From Natranaeroarchaeum aerophilus (GTDB lineage: Archaea; Halobacteriota; Halobacteria; Halobacteriales; Natronoarchaeaceae), in contig NZ_JAKRVY010000007.1 of NCBI RefSeq assembly GCF_023638055.1, positions 1 to 64,000 on the forward strand: a stretch of DNA of 64,000 nucleotides, read 5' to 3'. The notes beneath the pieces were generated by a model. That model was not told the origin of the DNA. It saw only the letters and a list, made by a program, of their open reading frames with translations, and ran no database searches. The stretch's first letter is position 1. The number at the start of each line of letters is the position of its first letter. Of the stretch, positions 9,201 to 17,952 are shown piece by piece. A program made the position numbers and the translations under genes.

Positions 9201-10764
9201 GCTGTTTGAAGTAAGAGAAGAGGGGGCGGTTGTAATCCGAGAGGACGGACAGCGGCGTGTCATCGCCCATCGAGCCGACGGGATCTTTGCCGTCTTTCAT
9301 CATCGGCTCGATCATGTTCTCCAGTTCGTCGTGGCTGTAGCCCTGGGTCGCCTGCTGGGATCGCAGCTCCTCGATATCGTTTCGGGGAACCAGATCGTCG
9401 AGGTCGGCGATATCGCCGATGTGGACCTGCTGGTCGTCGACCCATTCGCCGTACTTCTCGTCGGTGAGGTCGTCGAAGACCTCGTCGTCCGGGATGACGC
9501 GACCCTCTGCAGGGTCGGCGAGGAACAGCTGACCAGGCTGGAGTCGCCCACGCTCTTCGATGTTGCCGAAGTCGGGTTCGAGCGCCCCGGCCTCGCTGGC
9601 CATGATCAGCGTATTGTCGGTCGTCACGTCGTACCGGCACGGACGCAGGCCGTTGCGGTCGAGTACTGCGCCGACTCGCTCGCCGTCAGTGGCACAGACC
9701 AGCGCCGGACCGTCCCACGGCTCGACCAGCGAGGCGTGGAAATCGTACCAGTCCTTGCGGCCCTGACTCATGCTCTCGTCGCCGCGCCAGGCCTCGGGCA
9801 CCAGCATCCGGAGCGCGTGGGGGAGATCCCGCCCGTCTTCGAGCAGGAGTTCGAGCGCGTTGTCGACGCTTGCCGTGTCCGACTGTTCGGGATCGTTGAT
9901 GATCGGCTTGAGCGTCTCGATCTCCTCGCCCAGCCGATCACTTTCGAGGTCGGTTTCGCGGGCGCGCATCCAGTTGATGTTGCCCTGAATGGTGTTGAAC
10001 TCGCCGTTGTGGATGATGTTCCGGTAGGGGTGTGCGAGATGCCACGCACCGAGCGTATTCGTAGAGAACCGGGCGTGAACCATCGCAAAGGTCGATTCAA
10101 CGCGTTCGTCGTGCAGATCGGGGAAGTACTCGCCCACCTGATCGCCCTTGAGCAGTCCTTTGTAGACGAGTGTCTGTCGGTCGAGCGAGCAGACGTAAAA
10201 TCGGTCGCTCCCGTCGGGCGATTCCGCTTCGACACGGTTTTCGAGTCGGCGTCGGGCGGCGTAGAGCCTCGAATCGAACGTCTCGTCCGTGATATCGGTC
10301 GACGGGGTGACGAAACACTGCCACGTTGCTGGCTCGGAGTCGAGTGCCGTCTTGCCGATGTCGCTGTTGTCCGTTGGCACGGAGCGCCAGTGGACGACAT
10401 CGAGGTCGTACTCGGCGAGTTCGCTCTCGACGAACGTTTTCAGGGCTGACTGCGCGTCGTCGTCCTTCGGCAAGAAGACCGAACCGACCGCGTACCTGTC
10501 GGGCAGTTCGGCGTCGACGACCTCGGAAAAGAATTTCCGGGGCGTCTGAAGCATCACGCCTGCCCCATCTCCAGTATTCTCTTCAGCACCGGTCGTCCCT
10601 CGATGTTCGAGATTCTCCAGCAGTTCGACGCCGTCAGCGACGACATCGTGTGAATTCCCGTCGTCGAGATCCATGACGACACCTACACCGCAGTTGGACC
10701 GCTCGTCAGTGGGGTCGGCGAGTCCCCGCGAGCGGTCCGTAATCGATTCACGTTGCTCAGACAT
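6232..10764 (-). CDS. gltB: Glutamate synthase, large subunit
   Basis: This 1510-residue glutamate synthase makes two glutamates from glutamine and 2-oxoglutarate. An N-terminal class II glutaminase domain begins after a short propeptide; the nucleophile is the Cys in SNCGVGVV, about residue 24, so the preceding residues should be removed. The central FMN/synthase region contains GGKSNSGEGGEPPER and SGHSGGTGASP, and the 3Fe-4S cysteines lie in CVMARQCHKNTCPVG. The C-terminal beta-helix (GXGXG) domain ends the protein. No small beta subunit lies next to it, so the electron donor (ferredoxin or a distant partner) cannot be assigned. It converges with the HTH_10 gene and overlaps it by 4 bases. 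Confidence 0.95.
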   Translation of the reverse strand: MSEQRESITDRSRGLADPTDERSNCGVGVVMDLDDGNSHDVVADGVELLENLEHRGTTGAEENTGDGAGVMLQTPRKFFSEVVDAELPDRYAVGSVFLPKDDDAQSALKTFVESELAEYDLDVVHWRSVPTDNSDIGKTALDSEPATWQCFVTPSTDITDETFDSRLYAARRRLENRVEAESPDGSDRFYVCSLDRQTLVYKGLLKGDQVGEYFPDLHDERVESTFAMVHARFSTNTLGAWHLAHPYRNIIHNGEFNTIQGNINWMRARETDLESDRLGEEIETLKPIINDPEQSDTASVDNALELLLEDGRDLPHALRMLVPEAWRGDESMSQGRKDWYDFHASLVEPWDGPALVCATDGERVGAVLDRNGLRPCRYDVTTDNTLIMASEAGALEPDFGNIEERGRLQPGQLFLADPAEGRVIPDDEVFDDLTDEKYGEWVDDQQVHIGDIADLDDLVPRNDIEELRSQQATQGYSHDELENMIEPMMKDGKDPVGSMGDDTPLSVLSDYNRPLFSYFKQLFAQVTNPPLDYIREELVTSLESRIGHQRNLLEESPAHARQLVVDSPILTDAETAAIKESDREGLSTAVVDITYERGTDLREAVEDVRAEAEAAIEAGNEILVLSDRSTGPDRVPIPALLATGAVHHHLVRNGLRNHAGLVVESAGPRQVHHFATLIGYGADAVDPYLAYRTIDDIVAGEDGADIAEAVDAYVGAVEDGLLKTMAKMGISTVESYQGAQIFEAVGLDSDFVAEYFEGTEARTEGIGIEEIELDLTDRHKNAWDEEPKIDRYGEFEHRSNGIHHQWNPDTVGKLQQSVRSGDYERYREFAAEINEQQETLQTLRGLIEFETDERESIPVENVEPVHEIVQRFSTAAMSLGSLSPEAHENNSIAMNRLGGKSNSGEGGEPPERFGTEKECNVKQVASGRFGVTSHYLSEADELQIKMAQGSKPGEGGHLPGMKVNEMIAHVRYATPGVGLISPPPLHDIYSIEDLKQLIHDLKASSPDADINVKLVSEAGIGTIAAGVAKANADVVHISGHSGGTGASPRTSIKNAGLPWELGLAEANQMLVETDLRDRIRVSADGGMKTGRDVAVAALLGAEEYIFGTASLVTSGCVMARQCHKNTCPVGVATQREELRNRFPGEPENVINYMTFIAQELREIMAELGFETVDEMIGRVDMLDQRTDVDHPKAKKVDLSEVLVEPNGDQRRKTREQTHEVDEQLDHDLIEAAEPALETGEPVALETEISNADRAVGATLSNAVSTEYGGEGLPEDTIDIDLHGTAGQSFGAFLADGVSMRLTGSANDYVGKGLSGGKLVVSTPPDAGYDPSENIAIGNVALYGATQGELYVNGTAGERFAVRNSGVKAVVEGVGDHGCEYMTGGVVAVLGDTGRNFAAGMSGGIAYVLDEDGEFPESVNRGMVSVKTELEDADIPMLRRLIENHAAYTDSEKAEWVLENWDDLLDSFVKIMPDAYARVLEDGADDVRETLPSSATPEASAATSGLASSDD

Positions 10765-10946
10765 TAGCGGTACTAGTTATCCGCTCCCATAAGACGCTAC
10801 TCCTGAATGACTAATGGTTTTATAATCACATAGAAGGCTATATTAGGTGTTTTATCTACATGGTTAATACCATCCATTGTGAGGGGGCACCATGATACGG
10901 GCGGTGAACCGACGCTCAAAAGAATGACCGAGTCCGCGATGAGGTC

Positions 10947-12206
10947 TCAGATCCCGTCGTCGTCTTCGTCGTCGTCAAAGATCCCGTTGTCGTCGTCTTC
11001 ATCGTCATCACCAACGCCGTTGTCATCATCGTCATCACCAACGCCGTTGTCATCATCGTCGTCACCGATGCCGTTGTCGTCGTCTTCGTCACCGATGCCG
11101 TTGTCGTCCTCTTCGTCATCGATTCCGTTATCGTCCTCTTCGTCACCGATGCCGTTGTCGTCCTCGTCTTCGATGCCGTTGTCGTCCTCCTCGGGCATCT
11201 CCTCGATCTCCGCTTGAGGAGTGAGAGCGTCGATGTTTAGCAACAGGTCAAAGCCTGTATCGGCGTCGTCACCAGTGTCGTTGTCGTTGTTGTCACCGAA
11301 GCCGTTGTCGTCGTCTTCATCGTTGTCGCCGATTCCGTTGTCGTCGTCCTCGTCCTCGAGGTAGCCGACGGCAAACGCCGAGTAGGCGACACCCGCGTCC
11401 AGTGTCACGTCGAAGTCCGCAACCGACTCGTCCTCGCCCGCTTCACGAACTTCGAGGGAGTACTCGCCCGCCTCGACATCGAAGGTCTCGAAGTCGCCAA
11501 ACCCGAGCCCCTCGACGAGGGGGTCATCGTCGGCGACAATGTCGACCTCCGGTGCATCGGGTGAGGCGTGGACCGCGCGAACCCGGCTCTCGTCGTCATT
11601 CAGGTCGTCGATATCGACGTCGAGCACGAGAAGTTCGAGCTCCTGTTCGGCCCCTTCATCAACTTCCCCGACGACCGCGGCGGTTGCGACGCCAGCGGCA
11701 ACGTCGATCTGCTCGTCGATGACGGCCTCTTCATCGACATCGACATCGGTTTCGTCATCGTCCATCCCGACATCGTCGTCTTCCTCGTCGTCCATCCCGA
11801 CATCGTCGTCTTCCTCGTCGTTGTCACTGAAGCCGTTGTCATCCTCGTCCTCGCCGACACCGTTGTCGTCCTCACCGACTCCGTTGTCATTCTCGTCATC
11901 GACACCGTTGTTCTCGACGGGGACGACCTGCACCTGATACTCCCCCTCGAGCAGGACCAGGTAATCGCTGATGTCGCGGAACGCGACGCTTTCGAGAACG
12001 CGAGCGCCGTTTACGTACACATCAACCTCCGGTGCATCGGGTGAGGCATGAACCGTGTTTACCGCAGCGAACATCGGATCATCCTCGTCAAGGTCGTTGT
12101 CCTCGTCGTCCTCATGTTCGTCTGCGAGCGATACGCCGGTCGCCGATAGCAGTGCCGCCGCGCCGGTGCCTGCGAGCACTGTTCGTCGTGTTATGGGTGT
12201 CGACAT
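10947..12206 (-). CDS. Tat-exported DUF4397 protein with acidic DNG repeats
   Basis: A secreted acidic protein of about 419 residues. ATG at 12206 (the in-frame ATG at 12218 adds four residues) gives a twin-arginine signal, TRRTVLAGTGAAALLSA. Two DUF4397 beta-sandwich modules follow, each starting VHASPDAPEVD (about residues 50 and 210). Each is followed by long Asp/Asn/Gly runs of the form DDNGIGD, reaching to the C-terminus. The runs resemble Ca-binding or highly hydrated low-complexity linkers and are encoded by nearly perfect short tandem repeats. No sortase-type anchor is seen. The role is unknown, probably cell-surface or extracellular. Confidence 0.8.
   Translation of the reverse strand: MSTPITRRTVLAGTGAAALLSATGVSLADEHEDDEDNDLDEDDPMFAAVNTVHASPDAPEVDVYVNGARVLESVAFRDISDYLVLLEGEYQVQVVPVENNGVDDENDNGVGEDDNGVGEDEDDNGFSDNDEEDDDVGMDDEEDDDVGMDDDETDVDVDEEAVIDEQIDVAAGVATAAVVGEVDEGAEQELELLVLDVDIDDLNDDESRVRAVHASPDAPEVDIVADDDPLVEGLGFGDFETFDVEAGEYSLEVREAGEDESVADFDVTLDAGVAYSAFAVGYLEDEDDDNGIGDNDEDDDNGFGDNNDNDTGDDADTGFDLLLNIDALTPQAEIEEMPEEDDNGIEDEDDNGIGDEEDDNGIDDEEDDNGIGDEDDDNGIGDDDDDNGVGDDDDDNGVGDDDEDDDNGIFDDDEDDDGI
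10950..11200 (-). repeat. Coding tandem repeats for the DDNGI motif
   Basis: The 3' end of the DUF4397 gene consists of about 15-21 base units encoding (D/E)DDNG(I/V)(G/D/E), repeated a dozen or more times with few changes. A second, shorter block lies at about 11740-11910. Such arrays expand and contract by slippage, so tail length is expected to vary among strains. The units carry the reading frame and have no unique spacers, so this is not a CRISPR array. Confidence 0.8.
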
Positions 12207-12388
12207 GACTGCATCCAAAGGTTTGACCGCGCCGGTAAAGACCGTAATTAGTACTCCTGTGAAGATTTGGTTCGTTCGGGTATTCAGCGGCTACCAACAG
12301 TTGGAGAACAACGGACGGATTCGCTCGCATCCGTACGCGTTAGTGAAAACGTAGTTACCGACTGTAACAGAACAAGCTAATTGCGGCC

Positions 12389-14311
12389 CTAGAGGAACCG
12401 GAACGTTTCGAGGTTCTTTGGGGCGAACGTCCGGATGTTGTGCTCGTGATACAGCGCCGAGGAGAGGTCCTGTGTCGAGGACTCGTCGCCGTGGACACAG
12501 AGCACCTTCTCTGGGCGGGGGTTCATCGTCTTCACGAAGTTCATCAGGCCCTGTCGGTCCGCGTGCCCGGAGAAGCCATCGACCGTCTCGACATCCATCT
12601 TGAGATTGATTTTCGAGGCCCGACCGCTCTCGCCGTCGTTGATGGGCACCTCGTCCCAGCCGCTCTGAAGGCGGCGGCCGAGCGTTCCCTGTGCCTGGTA
12701 GCCGACGAACGTGAGCGTGCTCTCTTCCTCGCTGGCGAGGTGACGAAGCCAGGACATGATCGGGCCGCCGGTAACCATACCGGAGGTCGTGAGGATGATA
12801 CAGGGGCCGCCGTCGGCGATCTCCTGTCGTTCGTCCTCGCCAGCGTCGATGTGGTTGAACTGATCTGCAAGGAACGGGTTCTTGTCCTCGTGGAAGATCC
12901 GATCGCGGAGGTCGTCACGCAGGTACTCGGGGTAGGTTGTATGGATCGCCGTTGCCTCCCAGATCATCCCGTCGAGATGGACCGGCATCTCGGGGATATC
13001 GCCGCTGCGCATCGCCTCTTCGAGGACGAGCATCATCTCCTGGGAGCGCCCGACCGCGAACGCAGGAATCAACACCTTCCCACCGCGGTCGTAGGTGTCG
13101 TTGATGACCTCTTTGAGCCGCTTTTCGGCGTCGTCCTGATCGGTCTGGTAGTCGTTCCGGCCGCCGTAGGTCGACTCCATCACGAGCGTCTCGACGCGCG
13201 GGAAGTCGTTGACCGCGCCGTTGAACAGGCGGGTATCGTCGTAGTGAATGTCACCCGAGAAGGCGACGTTGTAGAGGCCGTCACCGATGTGGAAATGCGT
13301 CACTGCAGAGCCCAGAATGTGGCCCGCGTTGTGCATCGTGAGTTTGACGTCCGGCGCGATATCGGTGACGTCGCCGTACTCAAGCGGGATGGTGTGTTTG
13401 ATCGCCTCTCGGACCTGCTCGGAGTCGTACGGCGGGGCCCGACCTTCTTTGGCGGCGACGTCGAGGTAGTCCAGCTGGAGCAGCCCCATCAGGTCGCGCG
13501 TGGGTTCGGTCGTGTAGATCGGTCCGTCGTAGCCGTACTTGAACAGGATCGGAATGAGCGCGGAGTGGTCCAGGTGGGCGTGTGTAAGCACGACTGCATC
13601 GAGGTTCTGCGCGCCAGCGCCGAGAGCCTCGGGAACCTGCAGATACGGCACTTCGCCCTCCGCACCGGGCTTGTCACCGCAGTCGATGAGAATGCGAGTC
13701 TCGGGCGTGCTCAGAATGAACGCGGCACGACCGACTTCGCGACAGCACCCAAGCGTCGTGATGCGGACGTACTCGTCGTCGGACATCTCCTCGCGGTGGA
13801 TCTGCCGGCCGACGCGTTCGAGGATGTCGCGGCGCTCGTCGCGTTCCTGCTTGAGGAAGTTCCGGACGTTCGAGACCGTCGAGGACTCGATCGGTGGTGT
13901 CCGGACGACCTCGGGCGTCCAGCCGACTTCCTTGGTGATGTCCCGGAGCGTCGAGCCATGGCGGCCGATCACCATCCCTGGTTTCTCGGCCTCGATCACG
14001 ACCTCGCCGGTGTCTTCGTGGAAGTCGAGATCCGTGACGCCAGCCTCGTCGGGGATGACGTTCATCACCTTCTCCCTGGCGTCACGCGGTCGTTCGAGCG
14101 CGTCCGGATCCGGCCGGACGGTAATTCGTTTACGCAGCTTGCTGGCGAGCTGTCGAATCAGGTCGCCCTGGCGCGCGAACTTCTTCGGATCACGCGTATA
14201 GACGACGAGCTCCGGCCCCTCGTATTTGACATCGGAGACCGTGATATCGGCTGGCAGTTCGCTGGTAATCGTTTCGTGTAGGTCGTCGAGTTGTCGATCA
14301 ACGGAACTCAT
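12389..14311 (-). CDS. fttA: FttA/aCPSF1: KH-metallo-beta-lactamase-beta-CASP RNase
   Basis: A 640-residue archaeal CPSF1-type ribonuclease. The order is an N-terminal KH-like region (about 1-65), a second KH domain with GMVIGRHGSTLRDI (about 110-125), a metallo-beta-lactamase core with the Zn motif THAHLDHSA, further ligands in MHNAGHILGSAV and FSGDIHYDD, and a beta-CASP domain with GFSGHADRQGL and the C-terminal CVHGDE. In characterised archaea this protein ends transcription by 3' cleavage and exonucleolysis, acting with RNA polymerase. The length and domain set are complete. The divergent gene at 14.7 kb is unrelated. Confidence 0.95.
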   Translation of the reverse strand: MSSVDRQLDDLHETITSELPADITVSDVKYEGPELVVYTRDPKKFARQGDLIRQLASKLRKRITVRPDPDALERPRDAREKVMNVIPDEAGVTDLDFHEDTGEVVIEAEKPGMVIGRHGSTLRDITKEVGWTPEVVRTPPIESSTVSNVRNFLKQERDERRDILERVGRQIHREEMSDDEYVRITTLGCCREVGRAAFILSTPETRILIDCGDKPGAEGEVPYLQVPEALGAGAQNLDAVVLTHAHLDHSALIPILFKYGYDGPIYTTEPTRDLMGLLQLDYLDVAAKEGRAPPYDSEQVREAIKHTIPLEYGDVTDIAPDVKLTMHNAGHILGSAVTHFHIGDGLYNVAFSGDIHYDDTRLFNGAVNDFPRVETLVMESTYGGRNDYQTDQDDAEKRLKEVINDTYDRGGKVLIPAFAVGRSQEMMLVLEEAMRSGDIPEMPVHLDGMIWEATAIHTTYPEYLRDDLRDRIFHEDKNPFLADQFNHIDAGEDERQEIADGGPCIILTTSGMVTGGPIMSWLRHLASEEESTLTFVGYQAQGTLGRRLQSGWDEVPINDGESGRASKINLKMDVETVDGFSGHADRQGLMNFVKTMNPRPEKVLCVHGDESSTQDLSSALYHEHNIRTFAPKNLETFRFL

Positions 14312-14663
14312 AGTGGAAACGTCATAGTAGCGTGGTTCGTCCCAGTGGACGCCGATCTGGTGGCAAGCGATACCGAGACGTTTTGCAGCGACCGGCTTTG
14401 GGCCGCCCGCGCGAGTGCGCCAGTGACGGGTGGGTACGACGAAACCGGCCCACGCCGTCGGATAGCCACAGGGTATGCATACTGAATGATCGGTGTCTCT
14501 GGGGGATATGCTCCTGGTATGTCGGGCTCCTCTCGCGGACTCCGCAAGAGGATCCAGGAAAAACCCGCTTACCCGGCAGTACTCGTCGCGTCTTATAAAA
14601 ATCTTCGCAATAACAGGGGGTGATCAGGTCTCTATCCGGACGTGACCGGCCATCGGGGACCCG
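14312..14663. other. Divergent promoter interval, no gene supported
   Basis: About 350 bases separate fttA (minus) and the hypothetical gene at 14.7 kb (plus). Long minus-strand frames crossing this area continue antisense through the neighbouring gene and look like shadows. A T/A-rich patch near 14592-14610 (cttataaaaatctt) resembles an archaeal TATA region for a rightward transcript. Nothing else was recognised. Confidence 0.4.
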
Positions 14664-14696
14664 ATGGATAAAGTGGTCCGGACCGAACCGAGTGGC

Positions 14697-15179
14697 ATGC
14701 GATTGACACCGGCGACCGTCGAGCGGGAGTACGAGTGGGTCCGTGCGCGTGACGACATCGTCGTCGACCTCATCAACGACACGCGCGCTGATCTGGGAGA
14801 GATCTTCGAGATGGAGGTCGCTCCAGTCAACACCGAACAGTATCGTCAGGAGGTCGATGACGTCTTCGCCGACGGCGACCTCGCCGTCAACATCGCTGCG
14901 CTCGTTGCCATACTGGGCGACCTCGACGTCCAGGACGATTACCCCGGGTTCGTCGTCGACGAACTGCTCGGGCGGCGACTCGCCGGAATGATCGCGGGGA
15001 ATCAGCCATTCTCTCTGCTCGGCGAGGCCACCTTTCACTACGTGGATATCCACCACCACCCCGAGGACGGCGATGCTGGCAGCGACGACCTCGACGCCGC
15101 GCTCGCAGCGGGCTTTCAGACGCGCCTGCCCGGCTGGGACTGGACGAAATCCGAGAGCCCGTTTGCGGTCGACCGCTGA
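14697..15179 (+). CDS. Conserved haloarchaeal-style hypothetical protein
   Basis: About 160 residues, soluble and acidic, with no signal or membrane segment. The sequence contains a helical first half (ATVEREYEWVRARDDIVVDLIND) and a second half with YPGFVVDELLGRRLAGM and a His-rich VDIHHHPED segment. I do not recognise the family. An upstream in-frame ATG at 14664 would add 11 residues. I prefer the ATG at 14697 because an ATAAA element sits about 27 bases before it, the usual distance for leaderless haloarchaeal transcripts. It converges with the DICT regulator gene. Confidence 0.6.
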   Translation: MRLTPATVEREYEWVRARDDIVVDLINDTRADLGEIFEMEVAPVNTEQYRQEVDDVFADGDLAVNIAALVAILGDLDVQDDYPGFVVDELLGRRLAGMIAGNQPFSLLGEATFHYVDIHHHPEDGDAGSDDLDAALAAGFQTRLPGWDWTKSESPFAVDR

Positions 15180-15194
15180 TCCGCGAGGGAACTA

Positions 15195-16358
15195 TCACTC
15201 CTCGGCAGCCGGGTACGACTCCCGCAAATACGTCGTAAGGCGGTCGACCGTCTCCGCGTCGTAGGTCCAGACGCCGTAGTACTCGTCGGGTTGTCGCTCC
15301 TCGGCGACCAGTGCTGTGGCGGTAGTATCAGTGGCATCCCGATAGACGACGAACCAGAACTCCCCAATCTCCTGATTGTCGATCGCAATCGTGGTTACAC
15401 TGTCGACTGCGGGCGGCGTCCAGTCCGGCCGACCGTAGACGTGGACGTCGAGACCGGGTTTCTCACCCAGCCGCCGGTACAGACGTCGCTGTGTCCGGAA
15501 CACCGACAGCGACTGAAAGCCAGCGTGGATCTCGCCCCGACCGGTTCGCCAGGCCCGGTCTTCGATCTCTCTTGATGTCGCCAGTAGCTGTTTGCGATCG
15601 GTCGTCGCGAACGGTCGATCCCGGAACAGCCCGAGGAACTGTCTGTAGGCCGTCCGGTCGATCTCCTCGTCCCAGGGCGGATCAGTCGGCGGGGCGTTGA
15701 CACTCGTCAGGATGTCCAGCCGACACAGGGCGAGACCGTCATCACGCTCGACGACGGCGAAGCCGGGTGCGAGCGAGGAGGGCAACGGCTCGTACTCGAC
15801 CCGGACGTTTCTGGTGATAAAGCCCGCGAGTGCATCCTCATCCGGCTCCGGACTGAACAATCGAACGGTCGTGCGTGCTCGCTCAACAGCAGTGAGCAGC
15901 TCTTGAAGTGACGAGATGCGTCCGATTGCGTCGGGTTCTGTGTCGAACTGAACCGGACGGTCGTCAGCCGTCTCAGGGTGCTGCTGGCTGCGCTCGCGGG
16001 CCCGTGTCTCGTCGATGAGATCGAGTATCGCTGTTGGAATCGATCCAGCACCCACCCGGTGAGTGTCGGTGTCGTACTCCACGAGGCCAGCGCTGTCCAG
16101 ATGCGGCAGGTGAACGTGATGGAGTTCGGTCCGTAACCGACGGTACCCGGCGGCGGTCGCGACCTGTTTTCCCCGCTCGCGCATCGACACGCCCGCAACG
16201 ACGAGTGCCAACCGGTCGAGTCCAACCGCCCCGGTCGCCGACAGATACCGCACCACGATCTGGCGAGTTGGGTGTGTTATAGACTGGATGGCTGCCTCGT
16301 CAACCCCATCTGACCCCGGGACGTCCTGATCGCTGCAGCGGTCATGCTCGCCCCCCAT
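15195..16358 (-). CDS. Winged-helix regulator with DICT sensory domain
   Basis: A 387-residue regulator. The N-terminal half contains a haloarchaeal winged helix: ITHPTRQIVVRYL, then RRLRTELHHVHLPHLDSAGLVEYD, typical of DNA-binding wHTH domains with a His-rich recognition region. The C-terminal about 200 residues match the DICT-type sensory domain, with LLTAVERARTTVRLFSPEP near its start and FRTQRRLYRRLGEKPGLDVHVYG in the middle. DICT domains are found in light- and signal-responsive haloarchaeal regulators. It is divergent from proS; the roughly 120-base gap should hold both promoters. Confidence 0.75.
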   Translation of the reverse strand: MGGEHDRCSDQDVPGSDGVDEAAIQSITHPTRQIVVRYLSATGAVGLDRLALVVAGVSMRERGKQVATAAGYRRLRTELHHVHLPHLDSAGLVEYDTDTHRVGAGSIPTAILDLIDETRARERSQQHPETADDRPVQFDTEPDAIGRISSLQELLTAVERARTTVRLFSPEPDEDALAGFITRNVRVEYEPLPSSLAPGFAVVERDDGLALCRLDILTSVNAPPTDPPWDEEIDRTAYRQFLGLFRDRPFATTDRKQLLATSREIEDRAWRTGRGEIHAGFQSLSVFRTQRRLYRRLGEKPGLDVHVYGRPDWTPPAVDSVTTIAIDNQEIGEFWFVVYRDATDTTATALVAEERQPDEYYGVWTYDAETVDRLTTYLRESYPAAEE

Positions 16359-16480
16359 ACTTCACTATTTATTATGCAGAATACTGACTCTTTCGGTGCT
16401 CATGACCGAGCGCGGCGACGCGTTCTCAATCCCCGCGTGGATCGGTTCGTCTATTACCCCGGGCGGACACACACCCTACA

Positions 16481-17932
16481 ATGAGCGAGCAAGAACTCGG
16501 TATCACCGAGAGCAAGGAGTACGCGACCGGCGACTGGTACGCCGAAGTCGTCCAGAAGGCGAAACTCGCGGATTATGCACCCATGGGCGGATTTATCGTT
16601 ACGCGCCCGCGTGGCTACGCCCTCTGGGAAGCGCTACAGGACCACCTCGACGGCTGGTTCAAGGAGACCGGCGTGACCAACGCCTACTTCCCGATGTTTA
16701 TCCCCGAGAGCTTCCTCGAACGGGAGAAAGACATCGTCGAAGGCTTCGACCCCGAAGTCGCGTGGGTCACCCACGGCGGGCACGACGAACTCGAAGAGCG
16801 CCTCGCGGTGCGACCCACCAGCGAGAGCATTATTGCGCCCTTCATGGCCGAATGGACCCGCAGCCATCGCGACCTGCCGCTGCGCCTGAACCAGTGGTGT
16901 AGCGTCGTCCGGTGGGAGGCGACGGAAACGAAGCCATTCTTCCGCACCAAGGAGTTCCTCTGGCAGGAGGGCCACACCGCCCACGAGGACGAAGACGAAG
17001 CCTGGGACGAGACGATGCTCCGGCTCGATCAGTACGAGCAGCTGTTCGAGGACGTTCTCGCAATCCCGGTCATGCGCGGCCGCAAGCCCGAACACGACAA
17101 GTTCCCCGGCGCACACACCACGACGACGGTCGAGGCGCTGATGCCCGACGGCAAGTCGGTCCAGAGTGCCACGAGTCACTATCTCGGCACCAGCTTTGCC
17201 GAGGCGTTCGATCTCACCTACACCGACGAGAACGAGGACGAGCAGGTCGCCCACACCACCTCGTGGGGACTGTCCTGGCGCTCGCTGGGCGCGTTGATCA
17301 TGACCCACAGCGACGATCAGGGCCTCGTCCTCCCGCCGACCATCGCACCCACGCAGGTCGCCATCGTCCCCATCTGGCAGGAGGACACGAAAGACGAAGT
17401 TCTGGAGTATGCCGAGGAGATAACCGACGAGCTGGAGGAGGCTGGCATCTCCGTCGAACTGGACGACCGGGACGAGCGCAACCCCGGCTTCAAGTTCAAC
17501 GAGCACGAGCTAAACGGCGTCCCGGTCCGCTTCGAGATCGGCCCCCACGAGGTCGACGACGAGGAGATCACGATTGTCCACCGTCCCGACGGCGAATCGA
17601 TCGTCGAGGATCGCGAGGACATCGCCGAGACGGCCGAGGAACACTTCGACGACGTCTACGAGAAGCTCTACGACGCGGCCGAGGAGAATCTAGAAGAGAA
17701 CGTCCGCGAGGCCGAGAGCCCGCCCGAGATTCTCGGGACCATCGGCAAGCACGGCGGCTACGTCGAGTGTGGCTGGTGTGGAGACGAGGCCTGCGAGACC
17801 GTGATCAAAGACGAGATCGCGGCCGAGATCGTCATGTGCCCGCTCGACCGTGACGAGGAACCGGTCCATGACGAGTGTGCGATCTGCGACGACGAGGCCG
17901 AGGAGACGGCCTACTTCGCGCGGACGTACTGA
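16481..17932 (+). CDS. proS: Prolyl-tRNA synthetase (archaeal/eukaryal type)
   Basis: This enzyme charges tRNA-Pro with proline. The 483-residue protein has class II motif 2-like VRWEATETKPFFRTKEFLWQEGHTAH and motif 3 TTSWGLSWRSLGALIMTHSDDQGL. An anticodon-binding domain follows, and a C-terminal zinc module with CGWCGDEAC, CPLD and CAICDD ends in Tyr (ETAYFARTY), as in archaeal ProRS. The start MSEQELGITESKEYATGDWY fits the family. It lacks the long insertion domain of bacterial ProRS. It converges on the DUF1028 gene with a 20-base gap. Confidence 0.96.
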   Translation: MSEQELGITESKEYATGDWYAEVVQKAKLADYAPMGGFIVTRPRGYALWEALQDHLDGWFKETGVTNAYFPMFIPESFLEREKDIVEGFDPEVAWVTHGGHDELEERLAVRPTSESIIAPFMAEWTRSHRDLPLRLNQWCSVVRWEATETKPFFRTKEFLWQEGHTAHEDEDEAWDETMLRLDQYEQLFEDVLAIPVMRGRKPEHDKFPGAHTTTTVEALMPDGKSVQSATSHYLGTSFAEAFDLTYTDENEDEQVAHTTSWGLSWRSLGALIMTHSDDQGLVLPPTIAPTQVAIVPIWQEDTKDEVLEYAEEITDELEEAGISVELDDRDERNPGFKFNEHELNGVPVRFEIGPHEVDDEEITIVHRPDGESIVEDREDIAETAEEHFDDVYEKLYDAAEENLEENVREAESPPEILGTIGKHGGYVECGWCGDEACETVIKDEIAAEIVMCPLDRDEEPVHDECAICDDEAEETAYFARTY

Positions 17933-17952
17933 GTCCCCGAGTCTACGGCCGA

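Noticed and set aside
9079-10449. 456-codon plus-strand frame antisense to gltB
   Set aside because: Antisense shadow of a well conserved enzyme; no start context or motifs. The 511-codon frame at 6433-7968 is rejected for the same reason.
10950-11200. CRISPR-like repetitive DNA
   Set aside because: The units are contiguous, preserve the reading frame, and have no unique spacers; it is a coding low-complexity tail.
12440-14281. 613-codon plus-strand frame antisense to FttA
   Set aside because: The same codon-bias shadow; the minus strand encodes an intact KH-MBL-beta-CASP protein.
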